A DNA stretch of 64,000 nucleotides from Hymenobacter perfusus. GTDB lineage: Bacteria > Bacteroidota > Bacteroidia > Cytophagales > Hymenobacteraceae. This document shows positions 44,854 to 52,792 of the stretch, piece after piece. A program made the position numbers and the translations under genes. Location: positions 1-64,000 of the forward strand of contig NZ_RWIU01000008.1 in assembly GCF_003944765.1 (NCBI RefSeq), given 5' to 3'. How positions within the stretch are numbered: the first letter of the stretch is position 1; every line of letters begins with the position of its first letter. Under the pieces are notes generated by a model. It saw only the letters and a list, made by a program, of their open reading frames with translations, had not been told where the DNA came from and did no database searches.

Positions 44854-46011
44854 TTACGGCTGCCAGAGCTCATAGGCCGGTGCGGTTTGTTCCAGGGCGT
44901 AGCGGCCGGCGTCGGCCAAAGCAGCATCCGGGGCGGGCTGGCGCAGGTAGTGGGTCAGGTCGCGGTGCAGGCGCTCGAAAGGCTCGGGCCGCAGCAGGCC
45001 CCGGGCTCCCACGCACCGCTCGGCCAGCGGCAACACCCGCAGGCAGATATCCTCGATGGCCGAGCGCACCAGGTTGGCATGGGCCACTGTGGCCTCGGCG
45101 GCGGTTTCAGCATCGGGGCGGGCGGCAAACCCGGCGGCGGCCTGCATCCAGTGCTGGGCCTGGGCAATGAGCAGGCTCATTTCGCCGAGCCGCTGCCGCT
45201 GGTAGGGGTCATCGGTACGGCCGAACTGCTGCAGAAACCGGCGGGTTTCATCGAACACGGCTTCGGCCCCGCCCGCCTGCACGGCCGCAAACCGGATGGC
45301 CCCGCCGCTGAACCAGGGCTGGCGGTAGTAGTCGCCGGGCTGGCCCAGCAGGTCCTCAGCCCCGACTTCCAGCCCCGTAAAATCTACCCGGAAGCTGGCC
45401 GAGGCCCGCATGCCCAGCGGTTGCCAGAACTCGGAAGCATAGCGCGGCACCTGCTCATCAGCGGGCAGGATCAGCATCTGCCAGCCGCCGTCGGGCAAAG
45501 CGGCCGTGAGCAGCGGGCGGGTAACGTGGCCGGCCCCGCTGCCGAAGGTTTTGCTGCCGTGCAACCGGTAACGGCCGTCGGGCAGCGGCTCCAGCTTCAC
45601 CCCATCGTGGGCCTCCGTATTCCAGACCCCGAACAGATGCCCCTGGGCTGCCTCCTGCGCCCACCGCGCCACTTGGGCCGGCTGCCCAAACCGTTGCAGT
45701 AGCTGCAAAGCATTAACGTGGCCCTCGTATACCCGGCCCACGGCCAGGTTGCCCCGCCCGATGTGGCGCAGTGTGCTGAGCAGGGCCGCCGTGTGGGCCG
45801 TTTCGCCGAGGCCGTTGCCGCCTAATGCCGCCGGCAGCGGAGCGGTAAGGAGCCCTGCTTCGTGCAGCCAGCCGAACTCCTGGATCGGGAAACCGCCTTC
45901 CACATCGGAGTGCGCGGCCTGGGCCAGCAGGCGCGGGGCCAGGGCGGCGGCCCGGTCTTCGGCGGCAGCCACTGAAACAGTAGCGGTAGTCAGAGCAACG
46001 GATTCGGGCAT
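44854..46011 (-). CDS. Acyl-CoA dehydrogenase-fold flavoprotein, atypical active site
   Basis: A 385-residue protein with the full ACAD fold: N-terminal helices (WLHEAGLLTAPLPAALGGNGLGE), the middle beta domain (GVWNTEAHDG, LHGSKTFGSGAGH, LGMRASASFRVDFTGLEV) and the C-terminal helices (ERCVGARGLLRPEPFERLHRDL). Where classical enzymes have IYEGTSE with the catalytic Glu, this one reads HYLRQPAPDAAL, so ordinary acyl-CoA dehydrogenation is doubtful. DszC-type monooxygenases and sugar N-oxygenases share the fold and lack that Glu. The start at 46011 is chosen from the family N-terminus. First gene of a three-gene operon; diverges from purH over 203 bp. Confidence 0.85.
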   Translation of the reverse strand: MPESVALTTATVSVAAAEDRAAALAPRLLAQAAHSDVEGGFPIQEFGWLHEAGLLTAPLPAALGGNGLGETAHTAALLSTLRHIGRGNLAVGRVYEGHVNALQLLQRFGQPAQVARWAQEAAQGHLFGVWNTEAHDGVKLEPLPDGRYRLHGSKTFGSGAGHVTRPLLTAALPDGGWQMLILPADEQVPRYASEFWQPLGMRASASFRVDFTGLEVGAEDLLGQPGDYYRQPWFSGGAIRFAAVQAGGAEAVFDETRRFLQQFGRTDDPYQRQRLGEMSLLIAQAQHWMQAAAGFAARPDAETAAEATVAHANLVRSAIEDICLRVLPLAERCVGARGLLRPEPFERLHRDLTHYLRQPAPDAALADAGRYALEQTAPAYELWQP

Positions 46012-46170
46012 AGAAAGGAGGAAAGCGGACTGGTTACGGCTATACGGCGGTAGCCGGTTTCGGGTCAGAAAGGAAGCCGGCGCGGCGGCAAAACCCCGGT
46101 TTTCGCTTCGCCAATCCGCTTGCTGCCGCGCTGTTAATAATTCCGTAACACCGGCTTCGGCCGGTGGCCC

Positions 46171-46178
46171 TACCTTCG
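46171..46178 (+). promoter_or_regulatory. -7 box before purH
   Basis: TACCTTCG, the same variant of TAnnTTTG as before the ferredoxin gene, lies 37 nt ahead of the purH ATG. No -33 TTG is seen at the right distance. Confidence 0.45.
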
Positions 46179-46214
46179 CGCAGCATTTCACACTCACCTC
46201 TTACCCCGCCTGTC

Positions 46215-47750
46215 ATGTCGCAGCCCATTCGTTCCGCGCTTGTTTCCGTCTACTATAAGGACCGTCTGGAGCCGTTGGTGGCGCTGCTCAAGCAGCACGG
46301 CGTGACCATTTACTCCACCGGCGGCACCCAGCAATTCATTGAGGAGCAGGGCGCGCCTGTTACGGCGGTAGAAACCCTGACGGGCTTCCCGTCCGTGTTC
46401 GGTGGCCGCGTCAAAACCCTGCACCCCACCGTATTCGGGGGCATTCTGCACCGCCGCCACGAAGCCGGCGACCTGCAGGAGGCCAAGCAGCACCAGATTC
46501 CGCCCATTGATCTGGTGGTGGTGGACCTGTACCCCTTCGAGGAAACCGTGGCCTCGGGCGCGCCCGAGGCGGACGTCATTGAGAAGATTGACATCGGCGG
46601 AATCTCCCTGCTGCGCGCCGCCGCCAAGAACTTCCGCGACGTCCTGGTGGTCAGCTCCCGCGACCAGTACGCGGCCGTAACCGAGCTGCTGACGGCCAAA
46701 GGCTGCGCTACCGACCTGGAGGACCGTCGCCACTACGCGGCCGCCGCCTTCGAGGCCACCTCGCACTACGACACCCAGATTTTCCGGTACATGGCCCAGG
46801 GCACCGAGCTAAGCGGTGCGGCCCTGAAGCTTTCCGAAAAGCCCGCCACGCCGCTGCGCTACGGCGAAAACCCCCACCAGGCCGGCACCTTCTACGGTGA
46901 CCTGAACGCGCTGTTCGACCAACTCCACGGTAAGCAGCTCAGCTACAACAATCTGGTAGACGTGGACGCCGCCGTGCTGCTGATGCAGGAGTTTGCCACT
47001 GACGGCCCCGCCGCCTGCGCCATCCTCAAGCACACCAACGCCTGCGGCGTTGCCCAGGCCGAGACGTTGCACCAAGCCTACCTCAATGCCCTGAGCTGCG
47101 ACCCGGTTTCGGCCTTCGGCGGCGTAATCATCGTGAATAAGCCCGTGGATACAGTCACGGCCGAAGAGCTGAGCAAGCTGTTTTTCGAGGTGCTGATTGC
47201 TCCCGCATTCGATGAGGCTGCCCTGACCATTCTGCAGGGTAAGAAGAACCGCATTCTGCTGCGTCAGAAGCCGGTACAATTCCCTGACAAACAGGTGAAA
47301 ACCCTCCTAAACGGCGTGATTGAGCAGGATTTCGACCGGGTAGTGGAAGGAGCGCAGGAGTTTCGCACCGTCACCGAATCGGCCCCAACGGCCGAGGAAG
47401 TGGCGGCCCTGGAGTTTGCCCTCAAAATCTGCAAGCACACTAAGAGCAACACCATCGTGCTGGCCCGGGCCGGGCAGCTGCTGGCTTCCGGCGTAGGGCA
47501 AACCTCGCGCGTGGACGCCCTGCGCCAGGCTCTTGAGAAGGCCCGCAGCTTCGGCTTCGACCTCAACGGAGCCGTTATGGCCTCTGATGCCTTCTTCCCC
47601 TTCCCCGACTGCGTGGAAATTGCCGGCGCGGCCGGCATCCGGGCCGTGGTGCAGCCCGGCGGCTCCATCAAGGACCAGGACAGCATTACCGCCGCCAACC
47701 AGATGAACATGGCCATGGTGCTCACCGGCGTGCGGCACTTCAAGCACTAA
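46215..47750 (+). CDS. purH: Bifunctional AICAR formyltransferase/IMP cyclohydrolase
   Basis: A 511-residue cytosolic enzyme carrying out the last two steps of purine synthesis, AICAR to FAICAR to IMP. The N-terminal IMP cyclohydrolase domain (about 1-195) has SVYYKDRLEPLVALL, STGGTQQFIEEQG and GFPSVFGGRVKTLHP. The transformylase domain has LRYGENPHQAGTFYG, LSYNNLVDVDAA, ILKHTNACGVA (with the catalytic Lys-His) and ASDAFFPFPDCVEIA, ending RHFKH. Length and both domains are standard. A terminator follows within 30 bp. The start at 46215 follows the -7 box and family alignment. Confidence 0.96.
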   Translation: MSQPIRSALVSVYYKDRLEPLVALLKQHGVTIYSTGGTQQFIEEQGAPVTAVETLTGFPSVFGGRVKTLHPTVFGGILHRRHEAGDLQEAKQHQIPPIDLVVVDLYPFEETVASGAPEADVIEKIDIGGISLLRAAAKNFRDVLVVSSRDQYAAVTELLTAKGCATDLEDRRHYAAAAFEATSHYDTQIFRYMAQGTELSGAALKLSEKPATPLRYGENPHQAGTFYGDLNALFDQLHGKQLSYNNLVDVDAAVLLMQEFATDGPAACAILKHTNACGVAQAETLHQAYLNALSCDPVSAFGGVIIVNKPVDTVTAEELSKLFFEVLIAPAFDEAALTILQGKKNRILLRQKPVQFPDKQVKTLLNGVIEQDFDRVVEGAQEFRTVTESAPTAEEVAALEFALKICKHTKSNTIVLARAGQLLASGVGQTSRVDALRQALEKARSFGFDLNGAVMASDAFFPFPDCVEIAGAAGIRAVVQPGGSIKDQDSITAANQMNMAMVLTGVRHFKH

Positions 47751-47779
47751 GCGGAAAGATCAAGTCGACTTCCTGCAAG

Positions 47780-47815
47780 CTCCGGTCGTTCTCCAGGGAC
47801 GGCCGGAGTTTTTTT
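47780..47815 (+). terminator. Rho-independent terminator after purH
   Basis: Arms 47780-47789 and 47799-47808 pair over 10 bp with one G-U, followed by seven T (47809-47815). Confidence 0.88.
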
Positions 47816-47997
47816 CAGCCGAGACGGAGAATTTTCAGGCCGGTTAACCGGCCCCGGGTAGCTGCCGGGCAATGAATTCGGGGTTTGGGCGTTGGGTACG
47901 CCACCGGCGCCCGTCGGGATTCCCGCAGTGGGAAAGTACGGGCGCGCGGCTGCTTCATATTGATAAGCAGAGGTAACGGGCTTCGCTGAAACTTGCT

Positions 47998-48005
47998 TAC
48001 TTTTG
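47998..48005 (+). promoter_or_regulatory. -7 box before mreB
   Basis: TACTTTTG is an exact TAnnTTTG match, 55 nt before the mreB ATG at 48060. It overlaps the alternative start of the longer frame (48003), which supports the later start. It probably drives the mreBCD-PBP2-rodA run. Confidence 0.55.
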
Positions 48006-48059
48006 CCCCCACTTTTGACGGGCGCAAACCGCCCGTTCTCATTCACTTGCCGTTACTCG

Positions 48060-49085
48060 ATGGGTTTCTTCAATTTTCTGACCAGCGACATTGCCATTGA
48101 CCTGGGCACGGCCAACACGCTCATCATTCACAACGATAAAATCGTGGTGGATGAGCCGAGCATCATTGCGAAAGACCGCACTACTAATAAGGTAATTGCC
48201 GTGGGTCGGCAGGCGCAGCAAATGCACGAAAAGACCCACGACAACATCAAAACCATCCGGCCCCTCAAAGACGGCGTTATTGCCGACTTCCACGCGGCGG
48301 AGGAGATGATTAAGGGGCTGATCAAGATGATTGACACCCGGAATCGGCTGTTTCAGCCTTCTCACCGCATGGTTATCTGCATTCCGTCGGGTATTACCGA
48401 GGTGGAGAAGCGCGCCGTACGGGACTCCGCCGAGCACGCCGGAGCCAAGGAAGTCTGGATGATTCAGGAGCCGATGGCTGCCGCCATTGGTATCGGCATC
48501 GACGTGGAGCAGCCCGTAGGTTCGATGATTATCGACATAGGGGGCGGCACCACCGAAATTGCGGTTATTGCCCTCTCCGGTATCGTCTGCGACCAGAGCA
48601 TAAAGACGGCCGGTGACGTGTTCAACCAGGATATTCTCGACTACATGCGTCGGCAGCACAACCTGCTCATTGGCGAGCGGAGTGCCGAGCGCATCAAGAT
48701 TGAAGTAGGCGCGGCCTTGACCGAACTGGAAGTAACCCCGCCCGATTTTGAGGTGCGCGGCCGCGACCTGATGACCGGTATTCCGAAGGTGATTAAGGTA
48801 ACGTCCTCAGAAATTGCCATTGCCCTCGACAAATCGGTGGCCAAAATTGAGGAAGCCGTACTGAAGGCCCTGGAAATTTCGCCGCCCGAACTGTCGGCCG
48901 ACATCTACGAAAATGGCATCCATCTGACCGGCGGCGGCGCCCTGCTGCGCGGCTTGGATAAGCGTTTGGCCGCCAAAACCAAGCTGCCCATCCACATTGC
49001 CGAGGACCCGTTGCGCGCCGTAGTGCGCGGTACCGGGGCTGCCATCAAAAATATCCAGGCCTTCCGCGGCGTGCTGCTGACCTAG
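48060..49085 (+). CDS. mreB: Rod shape-determining protein MreB
   Basis: A 341-residue actin-like ATPase that polymerises on the inner membrane and guides lateral wall synthesis. Actin-fold motifs are complete: phosphate 1 IAIDLGTANTLI, connect 1 in EPMAAAIGIGIDV, phosphate 2 IIDIGGGTTEIAVIALSGIV, and adenosine motif GIHLTGGGALLRGLDKRL. The N-terminal MGFFNFLTSD is the amphipathic membrane-binding segment. It heads the elongasome cluster. mreC begins 108 bp later, past an inverted repeat. Confidence 0.96.
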   Translation: MGFFNFLTSDIAIDLGTANTLIIHNDKIVVDEPSIIAKDRTTNKVIAVGRQAQQMHEKTHDNIKTIRPLKDGVIADFHAAEEMIKGLIKMIDTRNRLFQPSHRMVICIPSGITEVEKRAVRDSAEHAGAKEVWMIQEPMAAAIGIGIDVEQPVGSMIIDIGGGTTEIAVIALSGIVCDQSIKTAGDVFNQDILDYMRRQHNLLIGERSAERIKIEVGAALTELEVTPPDFEVRGRDLMTGIPKVIKVTSSEIAIALDKSVAKIEEAVLKALEISPPELSADIYENGIHLTGGGALLRGLDKRLAAKTKLPIHIAEDPLRAVVRGTGAAIKNIQAFRGVLLT

Positions 49086-49098
49086 AATTGAGATAAGC

Positions 49099-49171
49099 AG
49101 AAGTGAGAAGTGAGACGTTTGTTCTGGCACCCAATTGTGGTGGTTTGAACGAAGTCTCACTTCTCACTTCT
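49099..49171. repeat. 18-bp inverted repeat between mreB and mreC
   Basis: Arms 49099-49116 and 49154-49171 are perfect complements with a 37-nt loop. Each arm holds a doubled GTGAGAA-type unit. It lacks a terminator T-run and stands inside an operon, 23 bp before the mreC start. Confidence 0.8.
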
Positions 49172-49193
49172 CACGTTCTCACATCTCCCCTCC

Positions 49194-50120
49194 ATGAATA
49201 ACCTGCTCGCCTTTCTGTTTCGCTACCGGGGTATCCTGGTATTTGCGTTGCTGGAGGTGTTGAGCTTGTTTCTGCTGGTGCGCAACAGCACGTATCAGCG
49301 GGCCGCGTTCTTCAATTCCTCCAACGCCTACGTGGGGCAGGTGCTCGACTGGCGGGCTCAGATTCAGGGCTACTTCCGGTTGGTGGATGTGAACCAGAGC
49401 CTGATGCAGGAAAACGCCCGGTTGCGCCAGCAACTCTACCGCCCCGACCTGAGCGGCCGGGTGGCCGATTCGCTGCCGGTAAGCCAGGACAGCACCACCC
49501 AGGCCCGCCTGGCCCTGCTGGGCCGGCCCGATTCGCTGCTGCTGGGCCTGCGCCAGCTGGCCGCCCACGACCCCGACTACCCGCTGATTCCGGCCCGCGT
49601 GGTGAGCAGCACCCAGCGCCGCGTGGACAACTACCTGACTCTGAACGTCGGCTCCGTCGATGGCGTGAAGCAGGGGATGGGCGTGGTTTCGGCCGATGGG
49701 GTGGTGGGCCGGGTGAAGGTGACCTCGGAGCACTATACCACCATTACCTCGGTGTTGCACTCCAAATCCACCATTTCCGCCCGCATTCAGCGCGACGGCA
49801 CCATCGGTACCATCCGCTGGCTCGGCGACGACCCGACGCACGTCCTGCTCGACAACGTGCCCCGGCAGAACAAGCTAGTGCGCGGCGACACGGTAGTGAC
49901 GTCGGGCTACAATGCCGTGTTTCCGGAGGGTGTGCTGGTGGGCCGGATTGAGTCGTTTGTGCAGGAGCCGGACAAGAATTTCTGGACCGTGCGGGTGCGG
50001 CTGGCCGTTAATTTCTCGCGCCTGACCTACGTATATGTGGTTACGAGTCGGCCCAAAATAGAGCGCGACACGGTGGAAGCCCGGGCCGGCATCAAACCTG
50101 AAGCGGAGGAACGACCATGA
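49194..50120 (+). CDS. mreC: Rod shape-determining protein MreC
   Basis: A 308-residue bitopic protein that links MreB to the penicillin-binding proteins. It has a short cytoplasmic N-terminus, one membrane helix (GILVFALLEVLSLFLLV, about 14-30), a coiled coil (VDVNQSLMQENARLRQQL, about 64-81) and the double beta-barrel domain (about 125-280; ARVVSSTQRRVDNYLTLNVGSVDGVKQGMGVV). The tail is Glu/Arg-rich. Its stop overlaps the mreD start by 4 bp (ATGA), so the two are translationally coupled. Confidence 0.94.
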   Translation: MNNLLAFLFRYRGILVFALLEVLSLFLLVRNSTYQRAAFFNSSNAYVGQVLDWRAQIQGYFRLVDVNQSLMQENARLRQQLYRPDLSGRVADSLPVSQDSTTQARLALLGRPDSLLLGLRQLAAHDPDYPLIPARVVSSTQRRVDNYLTLNVGSVDGVKQGMGVVSADGVVGRVKVTSEHYTTITSVLHSKSTISARIQRDGTIGTIRWLGDDPTHVLLDNVPRQNKLVRGDTVVTSGYNAVFPEGVLVGRIESFVQEPDKNFWTVRVRLAVNFSRLTYVYVVTSRPKIERDTVEARAGIKPEAEERP

Positions 50121-50653
50121 GAGGCGGCGTATTCGAAATTCTGTGGCAGGCCCTGCGCGGCATCCTATACATAGCCCTGTACGTGCTACTCATCAGCGGC
50201 ACCGATTTCGTGCTGTTCAACCTGGGCTGGTGCTTCATCTACCTGGGGTTTCTGCTGTTTCTGCCCATTGCCACGCCCATTGTGGTGCAGCTGCTCATCG
50301 GCTTTCTGACGGGCATTACCATGGACCTGTTCTTCGATACCGGCGGGGTACATGCCGCCGCTGCTGTGCTGCTCATGTACCTGCGGCCCTGGGTATTGCG
50401 TCTGCTTACCCCCCGCGACGGGTACGATGCGCAGGATGCGGTAAACATCCACCAGATGGGCTGGCAGTGGATGGTGGTGTACCTGGCTATGCTCACGGCT
50501 ATTCATCACACGGCATTTTTTCTGCTCGAACTGGGTTCCATTCAGGTACCGGGTATTGCACTGGCCAAAATCGTCATCAGTACCCTCTATACCGGTCTCA
50601 CGCTGCTCATCATTCAGCTGGTGTTCTTCCCTACCCGCCGCCGCAGCCGGTAG
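50117..50653 (+). CDS. mreD: Rod shape-determining protein MreD
   Basis: A 178-residue inner-membrane protein with about five or six helices and the MreD pattern of a hydrophobic core around FLTGITMDLFFDTGGVHAAAAVLLMYLRPWVLRLL. It acts with MreC in the elongasome. It is recognised by topology, size and the ATGA overlap with mreC rather than by strong motifs. A 152-bp inverted-repeat element follows 25 bp after its stop. Confidence 0.9.
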   Translation: MRGGVFEILWQALRGILYIALYVLLISGTDFVLFNLGWCFIYLGFLLFLPIATPIVVQLLIGFLTGITMDLFFDTGGVHAAAAVLLMYLRPWVLRLLTPRDGYDAQDAVNIHQMGWQWMVVYLAMLTAIHHTAFFLLELGSIQVPGIALAKIVISTLYTGLTLLIIQLVFFPTRRRSR

Positions 50654-50677
50654 GTCGGGAAGAAGTAACCAACTGTA

Positions 50678-50829
50678 CATTGCGAGCGGAGCGAAGCAAT
50701 CCTTCCTTCTTGGAGTCTCAAGCTCTGACCTACTCAAAAGCCCCTAGTGCTGGCACAGACGTCAGGGCTTTCTGTATGTCAATGCTTTGTGCAATGGAAA
50801 GGAAGGATTGCTTCGCTCCGCTCGCAATG
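50678..50829. repeat. 152-bp MITE-like element with 31-bp perfect terminal inverted repeats
   Basis: Termini 50678-50708 and 50799-50829 are exact complements over 31 bp and begin CATTGCGAGCGGAGCGAAGC. This kind of GCGAGCGNAGCGAAGCAATCC repeat is, from memory, scattered through many bacterial genomes. The 90-bp interior codes for nothing clear. It lies between mreD and the PBP2 promoter. Confidence 0.8.
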
Positions 50830-50852
50830 ACGCACTTCCCCGCCTGCCGGAG

Positions 50853-50860
50853 TATCTTTG
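50853..50860 (+). promoter_or_regulatory. -7 box before the PBP2 gene
   Basis: TATCTTTG is an exact match to TAnnTTTG, 24 bp past the inverted-repeat element and 49 nt before the TTG at 50910. Transcription from here would begin about 50866, so longer PBP2 starts (50787) are unlikely on this transcript. Confidence 0.6.
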
Positions 50861-50909
50861 TTGTCCCGAAGCCTGCTTCGGAACCCGTTACCTTTCAGAC
50901 TTTTCTGCT

Positions 50910-52751
50910 TTGCAATACCTCGAAGGCCGCAAGTATGTGGTCCAGGCTATTTTCCTGGCCGTCGCGCTGGTGTTTGCGGCGCGACTCTTTTACATTCAGG
51001 TGCTCGATGGCAGCTACAAGCTAGCGGCCGACCGCAACACCCTCCAACGCATTGTTCAGGCACCCTACCGGGGCCTGATTTACGACCGTAAGGGCCAGCT
51101 GCTGGTGCAGAACACACCGGTATATGACCTGATGGTGACGCCCCGCGAAGTAAAGCAACTGGATACGCTACGCTTCTGCGAGCTGCTGCAACTGCCCCTG
51201 GAGGAAGTGCGCGAAGGCCTGCAGGCCGCCCGCAAGTTCAGCCGGGTGAAGGCCTCGCCGCTGGTTCAGAACCTAAGCACGCCCGATCTGGCCGCCATCC
51301 AGGACAACCTCATCGACTTCCCGGGCTTCAGCGTGAAGGCGCGGATGGCGCGCTCGTATAACACGCACAGCATGGCCCACGCCCTGGGCTACGTGGGCAG
51401 CATCACGCCGGCTTTTCTGGAGAAGCCGCGCTACGCCAAGTACCAGCCCGGCGAGTTCCTGGGCATTACGGGGCTGGAATCCTACTACGAAGACCAGCTG
51501 ATGGGCAGGCGCGGCGTGCAGTACCGCATGGTGAACGTGCGCGGTATCGAGAAGGGCGCCTTCCGGGGCGGCGAGTTCGATACGCTGTCGGTGGCCGGGC
51601 AGGATCTGCACTTGAGCCTCGATTCGGAGCTGCAGGAGTACACCGAGAAGCTCATGGCCGGTAAGCGCGGCTCGGTGGTGGCCCTCGACCCCAAAACCGG
51701 CGAAATCCTGGTGTTCGTTTCGGCCCCGATGTTTGATCCGGCCACGCTGTCGGGCAAGGGCATGGGCAACCGCTACATGGAGCTGCTGCGCAACCCCGAG
51801 CAGCCGCTGTTCAACCGCCCGCTGATGGCCACCTACCCGCCCGGCTCTACCTTCAAGCTGGTAAACGAGCTGGTGGCTTTGCAAATGGGCGTAGTGACGC
51901 CCCAGACCGGCTTTCCGTGTAACTGGAAGCTGGTGCGCTGCACCCACCGCCACGACTACCCCAGCGACGTGGGCATTGCCATCCGCAACAGCTGCAACCC
52001 CTATTTCTACCAAGTGATGCGGGCCGCCGTGATGCGCGGCCGTTCCACCAACCGCTTCGAGGATGCCCGCCTGGGCCTGGCCGAGTGGCGGCGGCAGGTG
52101 ATGCAGTTTGGGCTGGGCGAGAAGCTGGGCGTGGATATGTCGCAGGAGAAAAAGGGCCTGATTCCGTCGTCTGACTTCTACGACAAGCGCAACGGCTACC
52201 ACCGTTGGAATTTCCGGACGGTGTACTCGCTCAGCATCGGGCAGGGCGAAATCGGTATTACCGGCCTGCAGATGGCCAACATCATGGCCACCATTGCCAA
52301 CCGGGGCTGGTATTACACGCCGCATTTTGTGAAGCAAATTGGGAAGGGTGGGCCGCTGCCCCAGTACCAGCAGAAGCACACGGTGGGGGTTGATCCGAAG
52401 CATTTCGAGGAAATTATTCCCGGGATGCAGGGCGTGGTGGACGGGCGGGGCGGTACCGGCGGCAACGCCAGTCTGCTGGACGTGGGCATTTCGGTAGCCG
52501 GCAAAACCGGTACCGTGCAAAACCCCCACGGCGACGACCACGCCACCTTCGCCGCCTTCGCCCCGGCCCAGGACCCCAAAATTGCCATTGTGGTCTTCAT
52601 CGAAAACGCCGGTTTCGGGGGTAGCTCCGCCGCGCCGCTGGCTTCCCTCGTGATGGAAAAATACCTGCGCGGCAAAGTAGCCCCCTGGCGGCACCGCTGG
52701 GAAGAATGGCTACCCGGCCCCGCTGATCGGTTTATTGTCCGTCGTCACTAA
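50910..52751 (+). CDS. mrdA: Penicillin-binding protein 2 (elongasome transpeptidase)
   Basis: A 613-residue class B PBP that cross-links lateral-wall peptidoglycan with RodA. A membrane helix (VVQAIFLAVALVFAARLFYIQVLDG) is followed by the pedestal domain (RGLIYDRKGQLLVQNTPVYDLMV) and the transpeptidase domain with Ser313-Thr-Phe-Lys (PPGSTFK), Ser361-Cys-Asn (SxN) and Lys532-Thr-Gly. I place the start at the TTG at 50910, giving MQYLEGRKYVVQ, the normal family N-terminus. An upstream frame from 50787 would translate part of the inverted-repeat element. Confidence 0.93.
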   Translation: MQYLEGRKYVVQAIFLAVALVFAARLFYIQVLDGSYKLAADRNTLQRIVQAPYRGLIYDRKGQLLVQNTPVYDLMVTPREVKQLDTLRFCELLQLPLEEVREGLQAARKFSRVKASPLVQNLSTPDLAAIQDNLIDFPGFSVKARMARSYNTHSMAHALGYVGSITPAFLEKPRYAKYQPGEFLGITGLESYYEDQLMGRRGVQYRMVNVRGIEKGAFRGGEFDTLSVAGQDLHLSLDSELQEYTEKLMAGKRGSVVALDPKTGEILVFVSAPMFDPATLSGKGMGNRYMELLRNPEQPLFNRPLMATYPPGSTFKLVNELVALQMGVVTPQTGFPCNWKLVRCTHRHDYPSDVGIAIRNSCNPYFYQVMRAAVMRGRSTNRFEDARLGLAEWRRQVMQFGLGEKLGVDMSQEKKGLIPSSDFYDKRNGYHRWNFRTVYSLSIGQGEIGITGLQMANIMATIANRGWYYTPHFVKQIGKGGPLPQYQQKHTVGVDPKHFEEIIPGMQGVVDGRGGTGGNASLLDVGISVAGKTGTVQNPHGDDHATFAAFAPAQDPKIAIVVFIENAGFGGSSAAPLASLVMEKYLRGKVAPWRHRWEEWLPGPADRFIVRRH

Positions 52752-52792
52752 CTGTTATTCCGCGCTTCGCTCGGATTGACATACTACCCCTT

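Noticed and set aside
44817..44927. Longer start for the PIG-L deacetylase
   Set aside because: It would overlap the end of the flavoprotein gene by 74 bp and adds a Pro/Ser-rich leader unlike the family.
50787..50909. Longer PBP2 start at 50787
   Set aside because: It would translate the right arm of the inverted-repeat element and lies upstream of the -7 box; the TTG at 50910 gives the family N-terminus.
51273..52694. 473-codon frame on the minus strand
   Set aside because: Antisense to the PBP2 gene, whose SxxK, SxN and KTG motifs prove the real strand.
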